Source of the DNA: DATKMS01 sp041497995
GTDB lineage: Bacteria; Desulfobacterota; Binatia; HRBIN30
DNA length: 26,098 nt
Direction of reading: 5' to 3'
Assembly: GCA_041497995.1 (NCBI GenBank)
Contig: JBGQHM010000052.1
Location: forward strand, 1 to 26,098
The notes under the pieces were generated by a model. It was not told where the DNA came from, did not search any database, and worked only from the letters and a program-made list of their open reading frames with translations. Positions 16,538-25,295 of the stretch are shown piece by piece; positions within the stretch are counted from its first letter, which is position 1; each line of letters begins with the position of its first letter. The translations under genes were made by a program, and so were the position numbers.

Positions 16538-17271
16538 GATCGTTCCCAGCCGGCGCGATCGTGACGACTCTGTGCTTCCTGTCTGCGCTGGCGGCGTGCG
16601 ACAAGCTGCCCGGCAAACCGCAGGAAGCCGACCGCCCGCTACGCCCATCTGAGGTAAAGGACTTCGCCAAACTGTACGGCGAGAACTGCTCCGGCTGTCA
16701 CGGCATCGATGGGAAGTTCGGTGCGGCGCTGCCGTTGCAGCACCCCGTCTACTTGGCGTTGGTCGACGACGTTGCGTTGCGCCACGTGATCGCCGAGGGG
16801 GTACCGGGCACTGCGATGCCCCCGTTCGCGCGCAGTGCGGGCGGGGTTCTGACTGACGAGCAGATCGACCTGCTGATCGGCGGCATGCGCCAACGGTGGG
16901 CGCGACCCGATGTCGTAGCGGGCGCCTCGTTGCCGCCGTATGCGTCCGACGGCGGCGGTGACGCGACGCGCGGTCGCGATGTGTACGCCGCATCGTGCAA
17001 GTCGTGTCACGGGCCGGACGGTGCAGGCACCGCAAAGGTCGGTTCGATCGTCGATGCGTCCTATCTCGCGCTGATCAGCAACCAGGCGCTGCGCACGCTG
17101 GTGATCGCCGGGCGGCCCGATCTCGAGCACCCGGATTGGCGCGGGGATACGCCTGGGCAACCGCTTGCGGCGCAGCAGGTGACAGATGTTGTCGCGTGGC
17201 TCGCCACGCAACGAACCGAGTTTCCCGGCCAACCCTATCCGCGGCAGCTTCAAGGGGAGAGCAAGCAATGA
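16534..17271 (+). CDS. Dihaem cytochrome c lipoprotein
   Basis: The protein has 245 residues. The GTG start at 16534 overlaps the preceding TGA and follows GAGGAGCG, so it is preferred over in-frame ATGs within the upstream gene. A lipoprotein signal ends at LSALAAC, with lipidated Cys22. There are two cytochrome c domains: CSGCH (52-56), with a Met ligand in GTAMPPFA, and CKSCH (155-159). No obvious MxP motif follows the second haem, which may use another ligand. This is a periplasmic, membrane-tethered electron carrier. Lying between the oxidase and Rieske genes, it probably takes the place of cytochrome c1, passing electrons from the Rieske cluster to the haem of CoxB (inference). The stop overlaps the Rieske start as ATGA. 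Confidence 0.93.
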   Translation: MRSFPAGAIVTTLCFLSALAACDKLPGKPQEADRPLRPSEVKDFAKLYGENCSGCHGIDGKFGAALPLQHPVYLALVDDVALRHVIAEGVPGTAMPPFARSAGGVLTDEQIDLLIGGMRQRWARPDVVAGASLPPYASDGGGDATRGRDVYAASCKSCHGPDGAGTAKVGSIVDASYLALISNQALRTLVIAGRPDLEHPDWRGDTPGQPLAAQQVTDVVAWLATQRTEFPGQPYPRQLQGESKQ

Positions 17272-17786
17272 GTGCGGGTGAACACGCACCTACAGGACCA
17301 TCGCGGCGGAGTTTTCTCTTCGGCCTCGGCGTGGCGCTCAATGCTTTCGCCGCCGCGCTGTTTGCGATTCCGGTCGTCGGCTACTTGCTCTCACCGGTGC
17401 GCCGTTTCGCGTGGCTGGCGTGGATGCCGCTCGGACCGCTTGCGAGCTTCCCGGAGAATCAGACGCGACTCGCGAGCTACGAGAATCCCTTCGTCAAGCC
17501 GTGGGATGGCGAGACCGCAAAGATTCCCTGCTGGGTGCGGCGACTCACGGGCGACTCGTTCCAAGTGTTCGCCATCAACTGCACGCATCTCGGTTGTCCG
17601 GTGCGCTGGTTCCAGGAGTCCGGGCTGTTCATGTGTCCGTGTCACGGCGGCGCGTTCTACGCCGACGGGCGACACGCGTCGGGGCCGCCACCCCGGTCGC
17701 TGTATCAGTACGAGTACAAGGTCGAGAACGGGCAGCTCTGGGTCCGTGCCGGCCAGTTGCCGACGCTGGGGCAACCGGAGGTGTGA
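17268..17786 (+). CDS. petA: Rieske iron-sulfur protein of a cytochrome bc complex
   Basis: The protein has 172 residues. The ATG at 17268 overlaps the stop of the dihaem cytochrome. A SRRSFLFGLG motif resembles a twin-arginine signal-anchor, followed by a membrane helix (about 20-41). The [2Fe-2S] ligands are Cys105 and His107 in CTHLGC (105-110) and Cys123 and His126 in CPCHGG; Cys110 and Cys125 are placed for the structural disulfide. The cluster oxidises quinol at the Qo site of cytochrome b and passes the electron to a cytochrome c. The Pro loop (SGPPPRSLYQYE) is conserved. The cytochrome b gene starts three bases after its stop. Confidence 0.95.
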   Translation: MSAGEHAPTGPSRRSFLFGLGVALNAFAAALFAIPVVGYLLSPVRRFAWLAWMPLGPLASFPENQTRLASYENPFVKPWDGETAKIPCWVRRLTGDSFQVFAINCTHLGCPVRWFQESGLFMCPCHGGAFYADGRHASGPPPRSLYQYEYKVENGQLWVRAGQLPTLGQPEV

Positions 17787-17789
17787 CCC

Positions 17790-19262
17790 GTGCTACAGGT
17801 GATCAAGTCGATCGGCGCGTGGTTGGACCACCGCCTACAGCTCGGCTCGTCGATCACCGAGGTCGCCGAGCACCCGGTCCCGCGTAGCTCGGCGAGCTGG
17901 TGGTACATCTTCGGCAGCGCGACGCTCGTCGTCTTCATGCTGCAAGTGGTTACCGGCAACTGTCTCGCCACGGTGTACGTGCCCTCCGCCGAAGGGGCGT
18001 GGGCCAGCCTGATCTACCTCAACTACCAGCAGCCGCTCGGCTGGTTCCTGCGCGCGCTGCATGGTTGGGGATCGAACTTCATGGTTGCGTTGATGGCCAT
18101 CCACATGGCGCAGGTGTTCCTGTTCGGCGCCTACAAGTATCCGCGCGAGCTCACCTGGCTCGCCGGCGTCGTGCTGCTGCTGTGCACGCTCGGCATGGCG
18201 TTCACTGGGCAAATCATGCGCTTCGATCAAGACGCCTACTGGGGACTCGGCATCGGTGCATCGATCGCCGGTCGAACGCCCGTCATCGGTTTCAAAGTCG
18301 TGCACCTGTTGCTCGGCGGACCGATCATCGCGGGCGAGACGCTGTCGCGCTTCTTCGCCCTCCACGTCTTCGTCATTCCCGGCTTGCTGCTCGCCTTCGT
18401 CGGCCTCCACCTCTTCCTGGTACTCAGACTCGGTATCAATGAATGGCCCATGCCGGGGCGTATCGTCCGGCGCGAGACATACATCGGGCAGTACCACGAC
18501 CTGGTGAAGCAAGACGGTGAGCCGTTCTTTCCGTACGCGGCGCAGAAAGACCTGGTCTTCGCCGGGCTCATCATCATGAGCTTGGTGGTCGTCGCCGCAG
18601 TCGTCGGACCCATCGGCCCCAACGGTCAACCTGATCCGACTATCATCCGCACCGTACCGCGTCCGGATTTTTTCTTTCTGTGGTTGTTCTCCGTCTTTGC
18701 GCTTCTGCCTGCATGGACGGAGACCTTTCTCATGCTGACGGGACCGGTGTTGGCGATCGGTGTGCTCTTCGCGTTGCCGTTCCTCTCCGGGACCGGCGAG
18801 AAGAGCTATCGACGCCGGCCGGTGTCGGTGTTGATCGTTGTGCTCACATTCCTCACCATCGGCTCGCTCACGTGGCTCGGTACCTACTCGCCGTGGTCGC
18901 CGGTCATGGAAGCGTGGAGCGGCGCGCCGACACCGATCGAGTACGTCAAAGGTCGCACGCCGCTCGCGCTGCAGGGCGCGCTGCTGATCCAGAGCAAGCA
19001 GTGCCGCAACTGCCACTCACTGGGAGGCGAAGGCGGCATGCGTGGTCCGGCGCTCGACGACACCGCGACGCGACTGACGCACGATCAGTTGATTCGTCAG
19101 ATCGTGCAAGGTGGGGGCAACATGCCGGCGTACGGCAAGAACCTCAGCCCGCCGGAGGTCACAGCCATCGTCGCGTTCCTCGAGACTATGCACCCGCCGG
19201 CGCAGGTACCCGCGCGCGACGCGAGCGGCCCAGTGAAGGCTGCGGCCGCTCCTGTAGATTAA
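17790..19262 (+). CDS. petB: Cytochrome b (full length) fused to C-terminal cytochrome c
   Basis: The protein has 490 residues and starts at GTG 17790, three bases after the Rieske gene. The cytochrome b part (about 1-375) has haem ligands His91/His105 and His192/His207. The 14/15 spacing matches cytochrome b6f and related quinol:cytochrome oxidoreductases rather than bc1 (14/14). The segment aligned with the b6 residue that binds haem ci (NIFYCLGG) reads SWWYIFGS, so haem ci is not expected. The Qo-site PEWY motif is replaced by PDFF (292-295). A cytochrome c domain follows, with CRNCH (405-409) and a Met in NMPAYGKNLSP. It should oxidise quinol with the Rieske protein, and the fused haem gives a built-in electron exit. 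It ends the operon, converging on the receiver/GcvH-like gene with a 12-base gap. Confidence 0.95.
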   Translation: MLQVIKSIGAWLDHRLQLGSSITEVAEHPVPRSSASWWYIFGSATLVVFMLQVVTGNCLATVYVPSAEGAWASLIYLNYQQPLGWFLRALHGWGSNFMVALMAIHMAQVFLFGAYKYPRELTWLAGVVLLLCTLGMAFTGQIMRFDQDAYWGLGIGASIAGRTPVIGFKVVHLLLGGPIIAGETLSRFFALHVFVIPGLLLAFVGLHLFLVLRLGINEWPMPGRIVRRETYIGQYHDLVKQDGEPFFPYAAQKDLVFAGLIIMSLVVVAAVVGPIGPNGQPDPTIIRTVPRPDFFFLWLFSVFALLPAWTETFLMLTGPVLAIGVLFALPFLSGTGEKSYRRRPVSVLIVVLTFLTIGSLTWLGTYSPWSPVMEAWSGAPTPIEYVKGRTPLALQGALLIQSKQCRNCHSLGGEGGMRGPALDDTATRLTHDQLIRQIVQGGGNMPAYGKNLSPPEVTAIVAFLETMHPPAQVPARDASGPVKAAAAPVD

Positions 19263-19274
19263 CCGATCGCCGAG

Positions 19275-20396
19275 CTACGCCGCGGCCGACGTGGCGAAGA
19301 ACTCCTGCTGCAACTTCGGCCAATCGACCTGCGGTGCACCGTGATCGGCGGGCCCACCCAGCTGCCGCAAGCGCACGATCTCGGCTTGGTACCAGTCGAC
19401 GACCGGCGTCCCGATGCGCAAGGAGGTCAGCTCCTTCCCGAGATCCGCTGGCTCGATGACGCAGACCCAGCCTCCGTCGTAGGGGCTCTGCGCCATCCAA
19501 CCGGGGTGCGCCTGCAGATTGCCGTTCACCTGCGCCACGCGGCCGGAGAGCGGGGCGAGAATGCCGACCGCGGTGGCGCCGCGGTGCACGGTGCAGATCG
19601 ACTCACCGCGCCGGACCGCCGTTCCGATCGCCGGCAGCTCGACGCGTTCGACCGTGCCGAGCGCCTTGCCGGCAAAGTCGTCGACCCCCACACGCACCTG
19701 GCCGGACGGCTCGATGCGCGCCCAGGCGTGCGCCGCGGAGAGAAACGCGCCGCCGGGGACGCAGAACTCACCGTCGTGCACGGCCTCTGCGAGCCCTGGG
19801 CTGACGATGCGGACTTGCGGCAGCCGCTGCGCTTCCAGCCGCGCCTGGCGCTTCAGAGCAAGACGTCGGACAAAAGTCGCCAGCTCCTGGGCGGTGAAGG
19901 GCTTCTGCACGTAGTCCATCGCCCCGTCGCGCATCGTTTCCACGGCCGACTCGATGGTCGCGTAACCCGTGATGACGGCGACGTCGATGTCGGGGCGCAG
20001 ATGTTTGACCGCTTTGACCACCTCGACGCCGTCCATGCCCGGCATCTTCAGGTCGGTGAACACGAAGTCGTAGTCGCGCCGCTGCACGAGCCCGAGTGCC
20101 TCCGGCCCGCTCGCGACGGTGTCGACGCTGTAGCCTTCGAGCACGAGAATCTTACGGAAGGCGTCGAGTACGACGGGCTCGTCGTCTACGGCCAGGATAC
20201 GCGCCGCCGGCTGCGGCACCTCGGCGCGCTTCAAGCTGCGAGCCTCGTCGGTGAAATCCAAGCGGACGGCCGTGGCCAGTGCCGCTTCGCGTTCGCGGCG
20301 CAAGCGGCGCTCTCCGATACGCTGCGTCACCGCGCGGACGACGATGTCCACAATCACGAAGCCCACGAACATCAAGACAACGACTAGAACCGCCAT
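19275..20396 (-). CDS. Membrane-anchored receiver domain fused to a GcvH-like domain
   Basis: The protein has 373 residues. An N-terminal membrane helix (2-21) is followed by a basic/charged linker. The receiver domain (66-180) has Asp71/Asp72, phosphoacceptor Asp115 (FTDLKMPGMDG), Thr143 and Lys165. Residues ~205-320 match the hammerhead fold of glycine cleavage H protein (AHAWARIEPSGQVRVGVDDF, LPAIGTAVRRGESI, ILAPLSGRVAQVN). The lipoyl lysine of GcvH (ESVK, seven residues before APVSG) corresponds to Ala274, so lipoylation is not expected. No DNA-binding or enzymatic output domain is present. The ATG at 20396 follows AAGGAGGAAGC and overlaps the preceding receiver gene by 13 bases. The output mechanism is unknown; partner binding through the H-like domain is my inference. 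Confidence 0.88.
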   Translation of the reverse strand: MAVLVVVLMFVGFVIVDIVVRAVTQRIGERRLRREREAALATAVRLDFTDEARSLKRAEVPQPAARILAVDDEPVVLDAFRKILVLEGYSVDTVASGPEALGLVQRRDYDFVFTDLKMPGMDGVEVVKAVKHLRPDIDVAVITGYATIESAVETMRDGAMDYVQKPFTAQELATFVRRLALKRQARLEAQRLPQVRIVSPGLAEAVHDGEFCVPGGAFLSAAHAWARIEPSGQVRVGVDDFAGKALGTVERVELPAIGTAVRRGESICTVHRGATAVGILAPLSGRVAQVNGNLQAHPGWMAQSPYDGGWVCVIEPADLGKELTSLRIGTPVVDWYQAEIVRLRQLGGPADHGAPQVDWPKLQQEFFATSAAA

Positions 20397-20778
20397 GCTT
20401 CCTCCTTCGCGACCGCCGGCACCCGCAAGACGCCGCGCACACAGTCCGTCAGCTCACTGGCCTCGAAAGGCTTGGCGAGGAAGGCGGCGGCGCCCGCCTC
20501 CTGCGCGCGCTCCGCCAGGTCGGGCGTCGCGTAACCGGTAATCAAGACGACCGGCAGGCCGGGCCGCGCGCGCGCCAGCTCGCACAACACGTCGATGCCC
20601 GAGCGGTCCGGCAGCATGATGTCGCACAGCACGAGGCGGCAGGCCGCGAGCGCCGGATGCTGCAAGCCGGATGTGGCGTCATCGGCCGTGGCGACGCGTA
20701 AGCCGCTCGCTTCGAGGACACGGCGCACGCCTTCACGTACCACCGGCTCGTCATCGATGACCAACACGTCGTACTCCG

Positions 20779-20782
<4 letters not shown>
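20384..20782 (-). CDS. Single-domain response regulator
   Basis: The protein has 132 residues and consists of a receiver domain alone. Conserved residues are Asp10/Asp11, phosphoacceptor Asp54 (LCDIMLPDRSG), Thr82 and Lys104 (AKPF). The ATG at 20782 overlaps the kinase stop as ATGA, so it is almost certainly translated with the kinase and phosphorylated by it. With no output domain, it may act as a phosphate shuttle or sink, or compete with the receiver/GcvH-like protein encoded next. Confidence 0.93.
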
Positions 20783-22662
<1,880 letters not shown>

Positions 22663-22665
22663 AGC

Positions 22666-23829
22666 TCACCTCGCGTCGCCCGCAGTGGGCGGGCCCGTGG
22701 CGGGTTCCGGAAATACGGGCAGGAAGCGGACGGCCAGCGCAAAGAGAGCAAAGCCGATGGCGACGAGCCCGAGAGAGACGGTCACCTCCATCCACGACGG
22801 CACGTATTGCAGGCCTGCCGCCCCCTCCATGCCGCTCACGCTGACGTTCAACCGGTTGATGACGAACCCCAGCACGGCGCAGAACGCCGCGATGACCAGG
22901 CCCGTGCGGTTGGTCCTGACGCGCTCGATGAGCAACATCCCCACCGGCAGCACCACACCGACGGTCATCTCGAAAAGAAACATCCGCGCTTCATACCCCG
23001 GATGCGGCAACAAGGCGGCGGCGCCGTTCTTCGAAATGATGATGAGCCGCAGCAGGCCGTAGACGCCGAGCACGACGACCATGCCGCGCGCCAGCGGTTC
23101 CAGGAGATCCATCTCCAACCGCCGCCCGAACGCCCGCTCACTGAGATACGACTCGAGGATCGTCATCCCGATACCCGCACCGATCGCCGAGATCAGAAAG
23201 AGGTACGGCAGCAACGGCGTGTACCAGAGCGGATGCAACTTCTCCGGCACGATCAAGTACAGCGAGCCGAGCGACGATTGGTGCAACGTGGAGAGGATCA
23301 CGCCGACAATGACCAGCGGCGTGGCGAGGGCGCGGAGGATGCGCCGGGGGCGCTCCAGCTGCAGGCGCTCGAGAACGACCGGCGCGAACTCGAGAGCCAA
23401 CACGGTCGTGTACAGCATCACGCACCACGCCACTTCGAACATCACGGAGTGCGGGTTCCAAAAGACCAGCGCGTGCCAGATACGCCACGGTTGCCCGAGG
23501 TCGAACATCAGGCCGGCGATGACCAGGAGATACCCGAGGAAGCCGGTGAGCACGGTGGGCCGGATGATGGGCTCGAAGCGATGCAGGTTGAAGATGTGCA
23601 CGATGGCCGTCAGGGTGAACGCGCCGGCGGCCAGCCCGACGCCGCACAGGACGTCGAAGCCGATCCACAGGCCCCACGGGAACTGATCGTTCAGATTGGT
23701 AACCGCACCGAGCCCGCGCGTGAAGCGCAGCACCGTGATCGCCGCGAAGAGCAGGAGTACGACCGCAAGCACCGCTTCCCAAAACCCCATGCGCCGGGCG
23801 ACCTGCCGTAGTGCCGCCACGCTGCTCAT
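22666..23829 (-). CDS. NrfD/HybB-family quinone-interacting membrane protein
   Basis: The protein has 387 residues. The ATG at 23829 overlaps the ferredoxin gene stop (ATGA); the longer open frame up to 24618 lies over the ferredoxin and is a shadow. Ten hydrophobic segments are visible. Conserved-looking blocks are NDQFPWGLWIGFDVLCGVGL (48-67), IFNLHRFEPIIRP, GLMFDLGQPWRIWHALVFW, TLHQSSLGSLYLI and FVINRLNVSVSGM. These are typical of HybB/HmcC-type NrfD proteins, which bind no haem and exchange electrons between quinone and a partner ferredoxin. Together with the ferredoxin and trihaem cytochrome it should form a membrane quinone oxidoreductase, similar in composition to Cbc-type (Geobacter) or Hyb/Hmc modules. 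Reaction direction is not determinable from sequence. Confidence 0.94.
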   Translation of the reverse strand: MSSVAALRQVARRMGFWEAVLAVVLLLFAAITVLRFTRGLGAVTNLNDQFPWGLWIGFDVLCGVGLAAGAFTLTAIVHIFNLHRFEPIIRPTVLTGFLGYLLVIAGLMFDLGQPWRIWHALVFWNPHSVMFEVAWCVMLYTTVLALEFAPVVLERLQLERPRRILRALATPLVIVGVILSTLHQSSLGSLYLIVPEKLHPLWYTPLLPYLFLISAIGAGIGMTILESYLSERAFGRRLEMDLLEPLARGMVVVLGVYGLLRLIIISKNGAAALLPHPGYEARMFLFEMTVGVVLPVGMLLIERVRTNRTGLVIAAFCAVLGFVINRLNVSVSGMEGAAGLQYVPSWMEVTVSLGLVAIGFALFALAVRFLPVFPEPATGPPTAGDAR

Positions 23830-24572
23830 GACGGCTTCTCCTTCTCCGCTGCCTCGTAGGTGCGTACCTCGTCGCGCCGCTTGGTGATCCAATGAATGCC
23901 GAACAGGAAGACGCCCCAGACGCTGACGAAGGACGGTATCTTCGACAGCACCTCCCACGTGAGCATTGGCAAGGGTTGCCGCGGCACGTTGGTCTTCATG
24001 CCGAGCGTTTCGAACGGCACGCCGGAGAGCATCAGCACTGACGTACCGCCCGCTTCGCTGACGCCGTAGACGTGATCCACGTAGGTGTCGGGACTCTCCG
24101 CGATCCGCCGGTACGCCTCGCGCACCAGCGTGTCGCGGTCGCCGAAGAGCGTCGCGCCGGTTGGACACACAGCGGCGCACGCGGTCGGCAACCCCCGCGC
24201 CACTCGCCCCGCGCAGAGGATGCACTTGCCCACGATCGGGACGGCCTGGTCCCACTGATACTTGGGGACACCGAAGGGGCACGCCATGATGCAGTAACGG
24301 CAACCAATGCAGCGCGACGCGTCGTAGGTCACCGGTCCGTCGGCGGTCTTCTGCAACGCGCTCACCGGGCAGACCGACACGCACGTCGGCTCCGCGCAGT
24401 GGAAGCACAGCCGGCGCACGTGCGCTCCTCCCACCTTCTCGACCACGGTCCACGTGTACGCAGTCGTGTGGTCCTCGATCGGCAGCGGCAAGCCGTTCGC
24501 TTCTTTGCATCCCGCGCTGCACGCGCCACAGCCGATGCAGCGGGTCGAGTCGAAGAGCAACCCGACGCTCAT
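23826..24572 (-). CDS. Four-cluster [4Fe-4S] ferredoxin subunit with C-terminal membrane anchor
   Basis: The protein has 248 residues. The ATG at 24572 overlaps the cytochrome stop. Sixteen cysteines form four cluster motifs: C12/C15/C18/C22, C56/C59/C64/C68, C88/C91/C94/C98 and C117/C120/C132/C136. This is the layout of HybA/HmcB/DsrO-type electron-transfer subunits. A single hydrophobic helix lies near the C-terminus (about 213-229, FVSVWGVFLFGIHWITKRR). Many relatives carry a twin-arginine signal; none is visible here, so the clusters may face the cytoplasm. It would wire the NrfD-type quinone site to another redox partner. Confidence 0.94.
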   Translation of the reverse strand: MSVGLLFDSTRCIGCGACSAGCKEANGLPLPIEDHTTAYTWTVVEKVGGAHVRRLCFHCAEPTCVSVCPVSALQKTADGPVTYDASRCIGCRYCIMACPFGVPKYQWDQAVPIVGKCILCAGRVARGLPTACAAVCPTGATLFGDRDTLVREAYRRIAESPDTYVDHVYGVSEAGGTSVLMLSGVPFETLGMKTNVPRQPLPMLTWEVLSKIPSFVSVWGVFLFGIHWITKRRDEVRTYEAAEKEKPS

Positions 24573-24934
24573 GAGCCGCCTCCCATACGATGGCAATGGT
24601 CGCAAGCGTCCTGCACACCGGCCGCCTTCGTCCCGTCGTGGCAGGCGCCGCACTTCTGTCCGGCGTTCATCTCCTCATGGGTAATCGTGCGGGTGGGTTT
24701 GAGAATCGAGAACGTCTGGGGATGGCAGGCCACGCAGCGGTTGTCGCTCAGCGGAAGGTGGGTCGCGTGGCGAAAGGTCACGGGCCCCGGAGACCCGTCG
24801 GCGCTGCCATACGTGGCGTCGGGCGGCAGGCGTAGCGCTGGCGCATCGTCTGCCGAGACCGCCCCGACTCCTAGGACGACTGCCAGGAGCATGGTGGCGA
24901 GTCCCCACCCCGGCTGCAGGACCGACCTTTTCAT
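24569..24934 (-). CDS. Trihaem cytochrome c7-like periplasmic protein
   Basis: The protein has 121 residues. The ATG at 24934 opens a signal peptide (MKRSVLQPGWGLATMLLAVV, ending AVSA near residue 28); no strong ribosome site is visible and the open frame extends to 25291. Haem motifs are CVACH (67-71), CGACH (95-99) and CDHCH (111-115). Three other histidines, His56 and His59 (FRHATH) and His86 (ITHEEM), provide one distal ligand per haem, as in low-potential bis-His c7/c3 cytochromes. It is the first gene of the six-gene operon and the likely periplasmic electron partner of the ferredoxin/NrfD pair. Confidence 0.92.
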   Translation of the reverse strand: MKRSVLQPGWGLATMLLAVVLGVGAVSADDAPALRLPPDATYGSADGSPGPVTFRHATHLPLSDNRCVACHPQTFSILKPTRTITHEEMNAGQKCGACHDGTKAAGVQDACDHCHRMGGGS

Positions 24935-25247
24935 TGTCACTGGAACGGCAGCAATGGCCGTGCCGCGTAGCCGACTGGTGCGTCGTTTGCCGAACCCGAT
25001 AGCGCTTTCTCGCTTTCTGCGGAGGCCATTCACATTCGTGAGGATGGGGAGTGGCCGGCAGCTCGATTCCCAGCGCTGCCTGACTCTGCCAAAGCTGCTT
25101 TGCGAGAATCCGGCACCCCGGCGACGCCCGATCCGAAAGATGGTATGAGGTGGCGGTCGCGTCGTCACACCCGCACACGCCGTTGACCGTTGCTGGGAAC
25201 CGGCGCGGCCGTCGGTGCGACGGGTGCACAACAACGAGGAGGGACAG
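24935..25247. other. Divergent control region between the redox operon and zwf
   Basis: These 313 bases must carry promoters for both directions. I see no pair close to the -35/-10 consensus and no sigma-54 site with correct GG-N10-GC spacing; a near-match on the minus strand around 25085 has N9. The only clear structure is the inverted repeat at 25209-25223. No protein-like reading frame is evident. Confidence 0.5.
25209..25223. repeat. Perfect inverted repeat upstream of the leader ORF
   Basis: CCGTCG and CGACGG flank a three-base GTG loop, with the ribosome site of the leader ORF starting about 13 bases downstream. It could be an operator half-site pair or a short RNA hairpin near the leader's translation start. 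Confidence 0.35.
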
Positions 25248-25295
25248 ATGCGCGTCGAGTTCGGTGGCCACCCCGAAGAGGGTGCAGGCAAATGA
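25248..25295 (+). CDS. 15-codon leader ORF coupled to zwf
   Basis: The ATG at 25248 has the best ribosome site in this part of the window (GAGGAGGGACAG). It encodes MRVEFGGHPEEGAGK and its TGA overlaps the zwf ATG as ATGA. zwf itself has no comparable site, so translation of zwf probably depends on ribosomes finishing this ORF. The peptide matches nothing I recognise and is too short for a domain. No run of a single amino acid suggests classical attenuation. Confidence 0.5.
   Translation: MRVEFGGHPEEGAGK

Noticed and set aside
17835..19016. 393-codon minus-strand frame opposite cytochrome b
   Set aside because: Antisense shadow with no recognisable motif; the plus strand carries all haem ligands.
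22666..24618. 650-codon minus-strand frame extending the NrfD-type protein upstream
   Set aside because: The extra N-terminal ~260 residues lie over the ferredoxin gene in another frame and are Arg-rich shadow sequence; the ATGA overlap at 23829 marks the real start.
25070..25100. Possible sigma-54 promoter for the redox operon
   Set aside because: On the minus strand the GG and GC elements are separated by nine bases rather than ten, and the flanking consensus is poor.
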